Assembly: GCF_008151785.1 (NCBI RefSeq)
Contig: NZ_CP036523.1
Location: 868,001-932,000, forward strand
Length of the DNA: 64,000 nucleotides
Reading direction: 5' to 3'
DNA from: Peptacetobacter hiranonis
GTDB taxonomy: Bacteria; Bacillota; Clostridia; Peptostreptococcales; Peptostreptococcaceae
In this document: one piece after another, positions 9,717 through 18,865 of the stretch
How the letters are laid out: each line of letters starts with the position of its first letter
Position numbering within the stretch: the first letter of the stretch is position 1
Made by a program: the position numbers and the translations under genes
The notes under the pieces: model-generated
The model's input: the letters and a program-made list of their open reading frames with translations, nothing else
Told to the model about the DNA's origin: nothing
Databases searched by the model: none

Positions 9717-10817
9717 ATGAGAGTAATATTATCAGGCGGAGGAACTGGAGGACATGTTTATCCAGCAATAGCCATAGCTAATGAAATAAAAAGTAATAAT
9801 CCAGATGCAGAGATTCTTTTCGTCGGAACACGGAGCGGAATAGAATCTGAGATAGTACCGAAGTATGGATATAGATTAGAAACGGTTACTGTTCAGGGAT
9901 TTAAGAGAAAAGTAGATTTAGAAAATGTAAAGAGAGTGTTTAAACTTATGAAAGGTCTTCATCAGACTAAGAAAATAGTTAAAACATTTAAACCAGATGT
10001 TGTAATTGGTACAGGTGGATATGTAAGTGGTCCTGTACTATTTAACGCGTCTATGAAAAAAATACCTTGTGTAGTTCACGAGCAGAATTCATTCCCAGGT
10101 GTTACAAATAAAATACTATCAAAAACAGTTACAAAGGTACTTACTAGTTTTGAGGATTCTCATGCAAGATTCCCAGAAGCTAGTCAGCACAAACTAAAAT
10201 TCGTTGGAAACCCAGTAAGACAGGAAATTTTAGATGCCGATAAAACTGAAGCCAGAAAAAAACTTGGAATAGACCCAGATAAAAAATTAGTACTATGCTA
10301 CGGTGGTAGTGGTGGATCTAGTACTATAAATAAAGCGATGAAAAAAGTTATAAAACATATGGTTAAAGAAGATGTTGCTTTTATATTTGCTACAGGTAAG
10401 AGATTCTATGATAGTTTTATGGAAGAAATAAAAGATATAAAATTAAATAAAGACCAGAGAGTAATGCCTTATTTAGAAGATATGGCAAATGGTCTAGCTG
10501 CAAGTGATATAGTTATAGGTAGTGCAGGTGCTATTTCTTTAGCTGAGATAACAGCTCTTGGAAAACCATCTATAATAATACCAAAAGCGTATACTGCAGA
10601 AAATCATCAGGAATACAATGCAAAAAGTATAGAAGCAAAAGGAGCAGGTATAGCTATATTAGAAAAAGAGCTTACTCCAGAAAGATTGGATAAAGCAGTG
10701 TTCAAAATGCTAGGAGATGAAGCACTATTATCAGATATGGCAGCTGCTAGTAAAAAGGCAGGTAAACCAGAAGCGATAAAATTAATTTATGACGAAATTG
10801 AGGAATTAGTTAAATAA
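9717..10817 (+). CDS. murG: lipid II synthase MurG (GlcNAc transferase)
   Basis: A 366-residue GT28 glycosyltransferase that adds GlcNAc to lipid I at the inner membrane face. The N-terminal glycine-rich loop GGGTGGHVYPA is at residues 7-17. The C-terminal donor-binding region contains GSAGAISLAEITALGKPSI and the NHQEYNA motif of MurG. AATAGGAG precedes the ATG. It is followed by a 270-base noncoding gap and then ftsZ; divIB (ftsQ) and ftsA, often in this position, are not present. Confidence 0.97.
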   Translation: MRVILSGGGTGGHVYPAIAIANEIKSNNPDAEILFVGTRSGIESEIVPKYGYRLETVTVQGFKRKVDLENVKRVFKLMKGLHQTKKIVKTFKPDVVIGTGGYVSGPVLFNASMKKIPCVVHEQNSFPGVTNKILSKTVTKVLTSFEDSHARFPEASQHKLKFVGNPVRQEILDADKTEARKKLGIDPDKKLVLCYGGSGGSSTINKAMKKVIKHMVKEDVAFIFATGKRFYDSFMEEIKDIKLNKDQRVMPYLEDMANGLAASDIVIGSAGAISLAEITALGKPSIIIPKAYTAENHQEYNAKSIEAKGAGIAILEKELTPERLDKAVFKMLGDEALLSDMAAASKKAGKPEAIKLIYDEIEELVK

Positions 10818-10910
10818 AATATAAAAAAATTGATTTTAAAATAACTGTAATATTAAATTAATGAGCTAAATGTTTATATTTATTAAAAATTTTGCATATT
10901 TATCCTTGAA

Positions 10911-10940
10911 TTGACAAAATTGACTTGCAATAAGTATATG
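10911..10940 (+). promoter_or_regulatory. putative ftsZ promoter
   Basis: TTGACA (10911-10916), 18 bases, TATATG (10935-10940). It lies 150 bases upstream of the ftsZ start in a gap with no gene (10818-11090). Other AT-rich -10-like strings exist nearby, so the assignment is tentative. Confidence 0.4.
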
Positions 10941-11090
10941 TTTAGAAGTAAAATGGTATTATAGCTATTAATGTAAATATAATGGAAATTTATAGTCATG
11001 CAGATTATAAGTATGATTTATGATGGATGAAAATTATATATAATAGATGATAAGATGTATTATATTGGAGATAAAGAAGGAGGAGAATTG

Positions 11091-12236
11091 ATGCTAGGCT
11101 TTGACGTAGAATTAGAAGAATGGGTCAAAATAAAGGTTGTCGGTGTCGGCGGCGGAGGAAGTAATGCCGTTGATGGAATGGTTGATGCCAAAATAAATGG
11201 GGTAGATTTTATTTCAGTTAATACAGACAAACAGGCTTTATGTAGATCAAAAGCTGAATACAAGGTTCAGATCGGTGAAAAATTAACTAAAGGACTTGGG
11301 GCAGGAGCTGATCCAGAAGTTGGAAGAAAAGCTGCTGAAGAAAGTAAAAACGAAATAATAAAATTATTAGAAGACTCAGAAATGGTATTCATAACAGCTG
11401 GAATGGGTGGAGGAACAGGAACAGGTGCTGCTCCAGTTATAGCTCAGTTAGCTAAAGAAATGGGAAAACTAACAGTTGGTGTAGTTACTAAACCATTTAC
11501 TTTTGAAGGTAGAAAAAGAATGAAACAGGCTGAAACTGGTATAGAAGAGTTAAAGAGCAAAGTCGATACTCTTATAACTATACCTAATGATAGATTACTT
11601 CAGGTTGTTCAGAAAAATACATCTATGCTTCAGGCATTCTCTATAGCAGATGATGTTTTAAGACAGGCTATACAGTCAGTATCAGAACTTATAAAAGTTC
11701 CTGGTATAATCAACTTAGACTTTGCCGATGTTAAGAGAATCATGGGAGACAAAGGTCTTGCTCATATCGGTATAGGTAGTGCTAAGGGTGATAATAAAGC
11801 TATAGAAGCTGTAAGACAGGCTATTGAATCTCCACTTCTTGAAACTTCAATAGTTGGAGCAAGAGGCGTTATACTTAACATATCTGGTGGATTAGACCTA
11901 AGCTTAGTTGAAATAAACGAAGCTTCAAATATAATCTACGAATCATGCCACGAAGATGTGGATTTAATCTTCGGTGCTAATGTTAAGGAAGAATTAGGTG
12001 ATGAAGTAACTGTAACAGTTATAGCTACTGGATTCGATCCTGATATGCAGAAAGTTGCTAAAGAAACTAGAAAAATAATAAAAGAAGAATTAAATAAAGA
12101 TGTGGCTACAGTTGAATCAACTACTGTAGAAGAAGAAGCTCCATCAATAACAAAAGTAGTTTCTGAACCACAGATAGATGTAGATGAAGACATGGAAATA
12201 CCTTCATTTATAAGAAATAGAAGAAAAAGAAAATAG
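11091..12236 (+). CDS. ftsZ: cell division GTPase FtsZ
   Basis: A 381-residue tubulin-like GTPase that forms the Z-ring. The GTP-binding signature [11 protein letters not shown] lies near residues 106-116. The N-terminal [15 protein letters not shown] and the synergy-loop region with [10 protein letters not shown] are typical. The extreme C-terminus [15 protein letters not shown] is the conserved tail that binds partners such as FtsA, SepF and ZapA-type proteins. I chose the ATG at 11091, preceded by AAGGAGGAG. The frame is open from 11055, but a start there has no ribosome site. With no ftsA nearby, the SepF encoded at 22344 is a likely membrane tether. Confidence 0.98.
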   Translation: MLGFDVELEEWVKIKVVGVGGGGSNAVDGMVDAKINGVDFISVNTDKQALCRSKAEYKVQIGEKLTKGLGAGADPEVGRKAAEESKNEIIKLLEDSEMVFITAGMGGGTGTGAAPVIAQLAKEMGKLTVGVVTKPFTFEGRKRMKQAETGIEELKSKVDTLITIPNDRLLQVVQKNTSMLQAFSIADDVLRQAIQSVSELIKVPGIINLDFADVKRIMGDKGLAHIGIGSAKGDNKAIEAVRQAIESPLLETSIVGARGVILNISGGLDLSLVEINEASNIIYESCHEDVDLIFGANVKEELGDEVTVTVIATGFDPDMQKVAKETRKIIKEELNKDVATVESTTVEEEAPSITKVVSEPQIDVDEDMEIPSFIRNRRKRK

Positions 12237-12248
12237 TTAGTATAGACG

Positions 12249-12280
12249 GGCTGACGCAATATTTTGCGTTAGCCTTTTTT
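12249..12280 (+). terminator. Rho-independent terminator after ftsZ
   Basis: Stem GGCTGACGCAA/TTGCGTTAGCC with one G-U pair, a 4-base loop and six T residues. Strong. Confidence 0.92.
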
Positions 12281-12300
12281 AGTGCTCGGGAATTAACTAT

Positions 12301-12341
12301 CTCCTCCTCTCCAGGCAGTCGAGCTGCATTGTCGAGTTCGT
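12301..12341 (+). repeat. palindromic element E1 (short core class)
   Basis: Contains CTCCTCTCCAGGC, a 4-bp hairpin GCAG/CTGC, then CATTGTCGAGTTCG. The same core, differing only in the hairpin bases and loop, is found in E4 at 29269-29376. The outer stem is much weaker here (about 5 bp, TATCT/AGATA), so this copy may be decayed. It faces E2, 100 bases away on the opposite strand. Confidence 0.75.
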
Positions 12342-12437
12342 AGATATATTGATATTTGATTGTAGATAAATATGGTTGCGAGTGCAACTAAAGAAAAAGA
12401 AAAAAATGGATTGCTCTTAGAGTTTGAAAAAGTATTA

Positions 12438-12567
12438 GAAAGTTCGAAAAAACAAATTATCAGTGACAATCTACAGGCGTTTCACAACTTTTAAATGTGT
12501 TACATAAAAGGGTGAAACGCCGAAGCCTGGAACGATAATTGTTTTTCGGACTTTCTTTTATTTTACA
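12438..12567 (-). repeat. palindromic element E2 (long core class), minus orientation
   Basis: The outer stem pairs 12438-12461 with 12534-12555 (GAAAGTTCG…/…CGGACTTTC, over 20 bp with a few mismatches), followed on the plus strand by CTTTTATTTT. The inner stem is GGCGTTTCAC (12476-12485) with GTGAAACGCC (12512-12521). Read on the minus strand the internal loop strands are TTCCAGGCTTC and TGTAGATTGTC, the family consensus. The apical loop (CTTTTATGTAACACATTTAAAAG on the minus strand is split here as CTTTTATGT, AACACAT, TTAAAAG) closely matches E8 and resembles E3. Confidence 0.85.
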
Positions 12568-12611
12568 AAGGTAAGGGCAACCCCCTTTTTTCTTTTCAAT
12601 TAGCAAAAGAG

Positions 12612-12639
12612 TTGACAAATGTTGAATTAGTGTTATGAT
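12612..12639 (+). promoter_or_regulatory. nrdR promoter
   Basis: TTGACA (12612-12617), 16 bases, TATGAT (12634-12639), 66 bases before the nrdR start. The rest of the 12568-12705 stretch holds only a weak GGG/CCC hairpin followed by T residues near 12572-12596. Confidence 0.65.
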
Positions 12640-12705
12640 AGTATAAACAATTATCTATTAATAAAAAATAATTAAGTTATAATTAAAAAATGGAGGAAGA
12701 GAGAT

Positions 12706-13164
12706 ATGCAGTGTCCATTTTGTGGTTTTAGAGAGTCAAAGGTTGTTGATTCTAGACATACAGATCCAAATACGATTAGAAGAAGAAGAGAATGTGAAGA
12801 GTGCAAGAAGAGATTTACTACTTATGAGAAGATAGAGACAACGCCTATAATGGTTATAAAGAAGGATGATGCTAGGGAAGTTTTTGATAGAGTAAAGGTT
12901 AAGCGTGGTATAATGAAGGCGTGTGAGAAGAGACCTGTTTCTGTTGAAGATATAGAGAAGATAGTGTCAAAGGTTGAGTATGAGATAAATAGAAAGTACA
13001 CAGGTGAAGTGGAGTCAAAGGTTATCGGTGAGATAGTGATGGATAGTTTAAAGGATTTAGATGAGGTTGCGTATATAAGATTTGCTTCAGTGTATAGACA
13101 GTTTAAGGATATAAATACATTTGTAAATGAGCTAAAAAATATTCTTACAGAAAAAGGAGAGTAA
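12706..13164 (+). CDS. nrdR: transcriptional repressor NrdR
   Basis: A 152-residue zinc-ribbon plus ATP-cone protein that represses ribonucleotide reductase genes in response to dATP/ATP. The zinc ribbon uses Cys3, Cys6, Cys30 and Cys33 (MQCPFCG…CEECKK), followed by RFTTYE. The ATP-cone begins around residue 49. The length is standard. In spore-forming relatives, spoIIGA, sigE and sigG lie between ftsZ and this gene; here only repeats E1 and E2 are found. It is 3 bases from pgeF, so the two are probably cotranscribed. Confidence 0.97.
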   Translation: MQCPFCGFRESKVVDSRHTDPNTIRRRRECEECKKRFTTYEKIETTPIMVIKKDDAREVFDRVKVKRGIMKACEKRPVSVEDIEKIVSKVEYEINRKYTGEVESKVIGEIVMDSLKDLDEVAYIRFASVYRQFKDINTFVNELKNILTEKGE

Positions 13165-13167
13165 TTT

Positions 13168-13902
13168 ATGGAAAATTGCACAACTAATATGAAGGATTGC
13201 ATAACTAAAGAGATATCTTTTAAAGATGGTGGTTTTGCAAAGGTAGTTATAACTGAGAGAAAGTACAATGCTAAAAATCCTGAGGATATGCAGCTTGTTT
13301 TTGATGAGTATGGATTAAATTATGAAAATATGACAGATTGTAAGCAGATTCATTCTGATATTGTGAGAGTTATAAAAAAAGATGATATTGGTGCTACTGA
13401 GGAATCAGATGCAATGATAACAAATATTCCAGATGTTCCACTTATGATATATACTGCTGACTGTGTTCCTATTGTTTTAGTAGATACTAAAAGGAAAGTA
13501 ATAGCTGATATACATGCTGGTTGGAGAGGAACATATGCTGAGATAGTTGTTAAAACAATTAAATCTATGTTAAATAATTTTGGCTCAAATCCTGAGGATA
13601 TCGTCGCAATCATAGGTCCTGCAATAGGTCCATGCTGTTATGAGGTGTCAGAAGACCTAGTGGATAAATTTAACACAATCGTTACAAACAAAGACTTTAA
13701 ATTCTATATAATAAAAGAAGACAGATTTCATATAGATTTAACAAAAATTAATAGTTATTTACTTGAAAAATGCGGTGTTAATAAAGAAAATATACACAAT
13801 CTTAACATTTGCACATCTTGTCAGAATGATAAATTCTATTCATATAGAAAGGACAACAAGACTGATAAAAGAATAGGTACTATTGTTCAGATAAAATTAT
13901 AG
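13168..13902 (+). CDS. pgeF: laccase-domain purine nucleoside phosphorylase-like protein (YlmD/PgeF family)
   Basis: A 244-residue protein of the multicopper-polyphenol-oxidase-like family. Characterised members act on purine nucleosides or edit wall precursors, so the exact role here is open. Family motifs visible are CKQIHSD, DIHAGWRGT, GPAIGPCCYEV and CTSCQNDKFYSYRKD; the conserved His and Cys residues form the metal site. In many Firmicutes it is in the ylm cluster; here it is linked to nrdR instead, while yggS, sepF, ylmG, ylmH and divIVA are 8 kb away. Confidence 0.93.
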   Translation: MENCTTNMKDCITKEISFKDGGFAKVVITERKYNAKNPEDMQLVFDEYGLNYENMTDCKQIHSDIVRVIKKDDIGATEESDAMITNIPDVPLMIYTADCVPIVLVDTKRKVIADIHAGWRGTYAEIVVKTIKSMLNNFGSNPEDIVAIIGPAIGPCCYEVSEDLVDKFNTIVTNKDFKFYIIKEDRFHIDLTKINSYLLEKCGVNKENIHNLNICTSCQNDKFYSYRKDNKTDKRIGTIVQIKL

Positions 13903-13939
13903 TGAAGTAAACGGTTAGAGGATAGGAGAGGTGTTTGTA

Positions 13940-14629
13940 GTGAGTGAAAAAGTTTTGATAATAGATGATGAGATGCATATAGTTGAATTGCTTAGATTCA
14001 ACTTAGAAACATCTGGATACAAAACAATATATTCATATGATGGATTTGACGGATTTATAAAGGCAAAAGAGGAAAAACCAGATTTAATACTTTTAGATTG
14101 GATGCTGCCAAATATAAGTGGAATAGAAGTATTAAAGAAAATTAGACAGGATGCAGATTTAAAGAAAATTCCTGTTATAATGCTTACAGCAAAAAATATG
14201 GAAGATGATAAAGTGGAAGGGCTAGAAGTTGGTGCTGATGACTATATAACAAAACCATTTAGTATAAAAGAGCTTTTAGCGAGAATAACTTCTGTTATGA
14301 GAAGATATGGAATGAACACAGGTAAGGAAAGTGAAGAACTAACAGCAGGAAATTTAAAACTAAACCTTACAAAACATGAAGTTAAGATAAACGATAAAAA
14401 AGTAGATTTAACTTTAAAAGAATTTGAGCTTCTAAAGCTACTTCTTAAAAATAGAGGAAAGGTTCTTTCAAGAAACTTCCTATTAGATGAGATATGGGGA
14501 TACGAATACTACGGGGAAACTAGAACAGTAGACGTACATATAAGATATCTTAGAAAAAAATTAGAAGAAGCTGGAGCAGATGAAAAATATATCGAAACAA
14601 TAAGAGGTGTTGGATATAAAATAGACTAA
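13940..14629 (+). CDS. OmpR/PhoB-family response regulator (PhoP-like)
   Basis: A 229-residue two-component regulator. The receiver domain has the acidic pair DDE at residues 9-11, phospho-acceptor Asp53 (LLLDWMLP) and the KPF lysine. The C-terminal winged helix contains LTLKEFELLKLLLKNRGKVLSR and RTVDVHIRYLRKKLE. I chose the GTG at 13940, since AGGAGAGG (13924-13931) is 8 bases upstream; a GTG at 13931 would overlap it. The sensor kinase follows after 17 bases. PhoP (phosphate) is the closest type by pattern, but WalR-like roles cannot be excluded. Confidence 0.88.
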   Translation: MSEKVLIIDDEMHIVELLRFNLETSGYKTIYSYDGFDGFIKAKEEKPDLILLDWMLPNISGIEVLKKIRQDADLKKIPVIMLTAKNMEDDKVEGLEVGADDYITKPFSIKELLARITSVMRRYGMNTGKESEELTAGNLKLNLTKHEVKINDKKVDLTLKEFELLKLLLKNRGKVLSRNFLLDEIWGYEYYGETRTVDVHIRYLRKKLEEAGADEKYIETIRGVGYKID

Positions 14630-14646
14630 CTGGGAGGTGTATGTGG

Positions 14647-15924
14647 ATGGATACGATGAGCTTAGAAGTAATAATTACACTTATCTCTGTAGTAATAGCT
14701 ATAGTTTCAGCTAGATATGCAATTAATGTAAGAAAATATCTTAGAGAGATTATAGACGTTTCTAAGAGAGTAAGTAATAATGAGCACCATGCCAGAATGG
14801 ATTTAGGTGGTAACGGCGAACTAGGTGAGTTTGCTAAGAACTACAATGAGATGATAAAAAACTTGTACAATACATTTGATGAGTTGGAATATAAAAATTT
14901 ACAGCTGAGATCTATATTAAAAAGTATATCAAATGGTATACTTGCGATAGATATAGAGGGAAATATCCTTCTTATAAACGATGAAGCTAAAAAGATGATA
15001 AATTGCCCTAAAGAGGTAATGGTAGAGGGAAGAAATATATCATTTGCTATTAGAAATGAGTTAATTCTAAAGCAGATAATGATGTTTATGGGGTCAAAAG
15101 AAAATGAAAAAACAGTGATAAATCTTGATGATGGAAGATTTTTCAGAATAAAGCTAGACCCTGTATACCTTCAGAATAATAAAAGTATCGTAATAGGTTC
15201 AATAGTAAATATCGAGGATATATCAGAAAGAGTAAGAGCAGAAAATATGAGAAAAGACTTTGTGGCAAATGTAAGCCATGAGTTAAAAACTCCTCTTACA
15301 TCTATAAGTGGGTTTGCTGAAACACTTAAGTTAAATGAAAATATAGATAAGGAAACTAGAAACAGATTCTTAACTATAATCGATGGCGAGGCAAATAGAC
15401 TTAGAAGATTAATAGAAGATATACTTACTCTTTCATTTATAGAAAACGATAAAAAAGAAGAAAAAGAAGCTATAAACTTGTACTCTGTGTATAGAAGAGT
15501 AGAGGATATGCTTATGATATCTGCAAAAACTAAAAATATTGCATTAGCATGTGAAGCCGATGAGTCTATAAGTTTACAGGCGAATGCGGATTATGTTAAA
15601 CAGATAATATTGAATTTAGTAGACAATGCTATAAAATATACTCCAGAAAATGGAGCTGTTAATGTAAAAATATTTACAGAAAAAGAAAATGCAGTAATAA
15701 AAGTATCAGATACAGGTATGGGAATACCAAAAGAGGATCAATCAAGAATTTTTGAAAGATTCTACAGAGTAGATAAAGCTAGAAGTAGAGAAATAGGTGG
15801 TACAGGACTTGGACTTGCTATAACAAAGCATATAGTAATGAATCTTGGAGGAACTATTTCTGTTGAAAGTGAATTAGAAAAGGGAAGTACATTTACTGTA
15901 AAAATTCCTATTAAAAGAGATTAA
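14647..15924 (+). CDS. sensor histidine kinase (PhoR-like) with a single membrane segment
   Basis: A 425-residue partner of the preceding regulator. Domains in order: one hydrophobic segment (residues 8-28), a HAMP-like stretch to about 80, a PAS domain (85-195), HisKA with His211 (VSHELKTPL) and HATPase_c (NLVDNAIKYT, DTGMGIP, GGTGLGLAI). PhoR-type kinases usually have two membrane helices bounding an outer sensor domain. Here only one is seen, so sensing is probably through PAS or at the membrane. I chose the ATG at 14647, 9 bases after GGGAGG; the ATG at 14641 is too close to it. Confidence 0.9.
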   Translation: MDTMSLEVIITLISVVIAIVSARYAINVRKYLREIIDVSKRVSNNEHHARMDLGGNGELGEFAKNYNEMIKNLYNTFDELEYKNLQLRSILKSISNGILAIDIEGNILLINDEAKKMINCPKEVMVEGRNISFAIRNELILKQIMMFMGSKENEKTVINLDDGRFFRIKLDPVYLQNNKSIVIGSIVNIEDISERVRAENMRKDFVANVSHELKTPLTSISGFAETLKLNENIDKETRNRFLTIIDGEANRLRRLIEDILTLSFIENDKKEEKEAINLYSVYRRVEDMLMISAKTKNIALACEADESISLQANADYVKQIILNLVDNAIKYTPENGAVNVKIFTEKENAVIKVSDTGMGIPKEDQSRIFERFYRVDKARSREIGGTGLGLAITKHIVMNLGGTISVESELEKGSTFTVKIPIKRD

Positions 15925-15929
15925 TATCG

Positions 15930-15965
15930 ATGGGTTGTTGTATTATGCAGCAACCCATTTTTTTA
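15930..15965 (+). terminator. Rho-independent terminator after the two-component operon
   Basis: ATGGGTTGTTG pairs with CAGCAACCCAT across a 7-base loop, followed by eight T residues. Confidence 0.92.
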
Positions 15966-16016
15966 TATTTTTATCATTTGTTTATCATCAATGATTGGAA
16001 CAATTTAAGTAAAGAG

Positions 16017-16045
16017 TTGAATACTTTCTGTAAAAATGGTATCAT
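16017..16045 (+). promoter_or_regulatory. putative promoter of the DUF512 gene and der-plsY-gpsA unit
   Basis: TTGAAT (16017-16022), 17 bases, TATCAT (16040-16045), about 105 bases before the GTG start at 16151. Confidence 0.5.
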
Positions 16046-16150
16046 AAAATGATATGTGATAACTTTTTTTAAGAGCGTGATTAAATTTGATATTTTGTAA
16101 TGATAAATTGAGTTAGAGATATAATCAAGTTTAGGAAGGGGAATATCAAA

Positions 16151-17479
16151 GTGGAAGTTAATGTAAAAAATTCTAACAATATAATAAGTAGAATATATCC
16201 AGGAAGTATAGCGGAAGAGTTGGAGATAGAGGTTGGTGACCTTTTAATATCTGTAAATGGAGAAAAGGTTAAGGATATTATTCAGTACAGATTCTTAACT
16301 GATGACGAGTATATCGAGCTTGAAATACAGACAAAGAGCGGAGAAAGAGTGGTATACGAGATAGAGAAAGATTACGACGAAGAACTAGGATTAGAGTTTA
16401 CTAACCCTATTATAGATAAAGCAAAAAGCTGCAGAAATAAGTGTATGTTTTGCTTTATAGACCAGCTTCCAAAGGGAATGAGAGAGACTTTATACTTTAA
16501 AGACGACGATTCAAGACTATCATTCTTACAGGGAAACTTCGTAACTCTTACAAATATGAGCGAGCAGGATATAGAGGATATAATAAGATATAGAATTAGT
16601 CCGATAAATATATCTGTCCACACTACTAACCCAGAGTTAAGACAGAGAATGATTACAAATAGATTCGCTGGAAGATTATACAGCATAATGGAAAGACTAG
16701 CTGAGGCAGGAATAACTATGAACTGCCAGATAGTTTTATGCCCAGGCGTGAATGATGGAAAGGAATTAGAAAGAACTATAACTGATTTATCTAATCTTTA
16801 TCCAAATGTAAACAGTGTTGCAATAGTTCCAGTTGGGGTTACTAGATATAGAGATCATCTACCTCATCTTGAAATATTCAACGAAAAAACAGCTAATGAG
16901 GCACTTGATTTAGTTGAAGGACTTCAGGAAAAATGCTTAGAAAAATTTGGCTCAAGATTTGCATTTATGTCAGATGAGTTCTATATAATTGCAAAAAGAG
17001 AAATACCTGACTACGATTCTTATGAAGGATTCCTTCAGTTTGAAGATGGTGTAGGTATGATAAGAAAGCTAGGAACAGAGATAGTAAATTATCTTGATGA
17101 GCTTCCAGATGATTACGATGTAAGAGAAAAAACTGTTTCAATAGCTACAGGTAAGTCTGCGTACGAGTTTATAAACAGTATGGCAGAACTTATTATGAAA
17201 AAATTCCCTCAGGTTAAGATAAATGTGTATAGAATAGTGAATGAATTCTGGGGTGAAACAATCACAGTTTCAGGGCTTATAACAGCTCAGGATATTATTA
17301 AACAGACAGAGGGTAAAGAAAGAGGAGAAACTCTTTATATAACAAGAAGTATGTTAAAAGCTGATGAGCTTATATTCTTAGATGATGTAACGCTTGAGCA
17401 GCTTGAAGAAATTTTAGGTAATGAAGTCGTTCCTTGTGAAAATGAAGGACATGATTTCGTGGATAAGATACTTAAATAA
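16151..17479 (+). CDS. PDZ/DUF512 radical-SAM-like protein
   Basis: A 442-residue protein of the conserved DUF512 family often found next to der in clostridia. An N-terminal PDZ-like segment (SRIYPGSIAEELEIEVGD, residues 13-30) is followed by Cys94, Cys98 and Cys101 in CRNKCMFC, which is the radical-SAM CxxxCxxC pattern. The DUF512 region occupies the C-terminal part (SYEGFLQFEDGVGMIRK onward). The biochemical role is not established. The start is GTG after GGAAGGGG. It precedes der by 37 bases and is probably cotranscribed with it. Confidence 0.9.
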   Translation: MEVNVKNSNNIISRIYPGSIAEELEIEVGDLLISVNGEKVKDIIQYRFLTDDEYIELEIQTKSGERVVYEIEKDYDEELGLEFTNPIIDKAKSCRNKCMFCFIDQLPKGMRETLYFKDDDSRLSFLQGNFVTLTNMSEQDIEDIIRYRISPINISVHTTNPELRQRMITNRFAGRLYSIMERLAEAGITMNCQIVLCPGVNDGKELERTITDLSNLYPNVNSVAIVPVGVTRYRDHLPHLEIFNEKTANEALDLVEGLQEKCLEKFGSRFAFMSDEFYIIAKREIPDYDSYEGFLQFEDGVGMIRKLGTEIVNYLDELPDDYDVREKTVSIATGKSAYEFINSMAELIMKKFPQVKINVYRIVNEFWGETITVSGLITAQDIIKQTEGKERGETLYITRSMLKADELIFLDDVTLEQLEEILGNEVVPCENEGHDFVDKILK

Positions 17480-17516
17480 CTGATATAAATTAAAAAATGA
17501 AAGGAAGGTTGATAAA

Positions 17517-18842
17517 ATGTCAGATATGAATAGACCGATTGTAGCCGTAGTTGGTAGACCTAACGTCGGAAAATCTACAATATTTAACAAATTTGCAGGA
17601 AGAAGGATATCGATAGTTGAAGATACTCCAGGAGTAACAAGAGATAGAATATTTACAGAGGTTGAGTGGTTAAATAAATACTTCACTCTAATAGATACAG
17701 GTGGGATCGAGCCAAAGAGCGACGATATAATCGTATCTCAGATGAGAAATCAGGCTATGCTTGCTATGGACATGGCTCACGTTATACTAATGGTTGTCGA
17801 TGGAAAACAGGGTATAACTGCAGCAGATAGAGAAATAGCTGAAACTCTTAGAAGAACAAATAAACCAGTAATATTAGTTGTAAATAAAATAGATAGTATG
17901 AGTCAGTATGATAATGTATATGATTTCTATGAATTAGGTCTTGGTGAGCCGTTTGCAATATCTGGGGCAAACAGTATGGGACTTGGGGATTTATTAGATG
18001 AAATAGTTGCTAATTTCCCAGAAGGACTTAATACAGAAATAGACGAAGATACTATAAAAGTTGCTATAACTGGTAAACCAAATGCAGGTAAGAGTTCTAT
18101 ACTTAACAACATATTAGGTGAGGACAGAGTTATAGTAAGTCCAATAGCAGGTACTACAAGAGATGCTGTCGATACATATTTCGAAAAAAATGGACAGAAC
18201 TATCTTCTTATAGATACAGCAGGGCTTAGAAGAAAAAGTAAAGTATACGAAAGTGTTGAAAAATACAGTGTTATAAGAGCTATGAGTGCTGTTGATAGAG
18301 CAGATGTTGTTCTTATAGTAATAGACGCTCAGGAAGGTGTTACAGAACAGGATACTAAGGTTGCTGGTATAGCACATGATGAAGGTAAAGCTTGTATATT
18401 TGTAATAAATAAATGGGACTTAATAGAAAAAGACAATAAAACAGTTAAAAAATATACTGATGAAATAAGAACTAAATTCCCATTCATGGCTTATGCTCCT
18501 ATACTATTTGTATCAGCTCTTACAAATAAGAGAATGAATAAAATACTTGAAACAGTTGATTTTGTAGCATCAGAACATGCTAAGAGAATATCTACTTCTG
18601 CTTTAAATGAGGTAATAGGTGAAGCAGTTATGTTAAATCAGCCACCATCAGATAAAGGTAGAAGATTAAAGATATACTATGGAGCGCAGACAGATGTTAA
18701 ACCTCCTAAGATAACTCTATTTATAAATGATAAAGAGCTTACTCACTTCTCTTATCAGAGATATCTTGAAAATAGAATAAGAGAAAACTTTGGATTTGAA
18801 GGAACTTCAATAAGATTTGAATATAGACAGAAAAAGAGATAA
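17517..18842 (+). CDS. der: ribosome biogenesis GTPase Der (EngA)
   Basis: A 441-residue protein with two tandem GTPase domains and a C-terminal KH-like domain, needed for 50S subunit assembly. G domain 1 has GRPNVGKST (near residue 12), DTGG and NKID. G domain 2 has GKPNAGKSS (near 187), DTAGLRRK and NKWD. The C-terminal KIYYGAQTDVKPPKITLFIN is typical of Der. AAGGAAGG precedes the ATG. It is followed by plsY and gpsA, a common clostridial order. Confidence 0.98.
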   Translation: MSDMNRPIVAVVGRPNVGKSTIFNKFAGRRISIVEDTPGVTRDRIFTEVEWLNKYFTLIDTGGIEPKSDDIIVSQMRNQAMLAMDMAHVILMVVDGKQGITAADREIAETLRRTNKPVILVVNKIDSMSQYDNVYDFYELGLGEPFAISGANSMGLGDLLDEIVANFPEGLNTEIDEDTIKVAITGKPNAGKSSILNNILGEDRVIVSPIAGTTRDAVDTYFEKNGQNYLLIDTAGLRRKSKVYESVEKYSVIRAMSAVDRADVVLIVIDAQEGVTEQDTKVAGIAHDEGKACIFVINKWDLIEKDNKTVKKYTDEIRTKFPFMAYAPILFVSALTNKRMNKILETVDFVASEHAKRISTSALNEVIGEAVMLNQPPSDKGRRLKIYYGAQTDVKPPKITLFINDKELTHFSYQRYLENRIRENFGFEGTSIRFEYRQKKR

Positions 18843-18865
18843 TTAAAAGGGGGTAATTATAGAGA

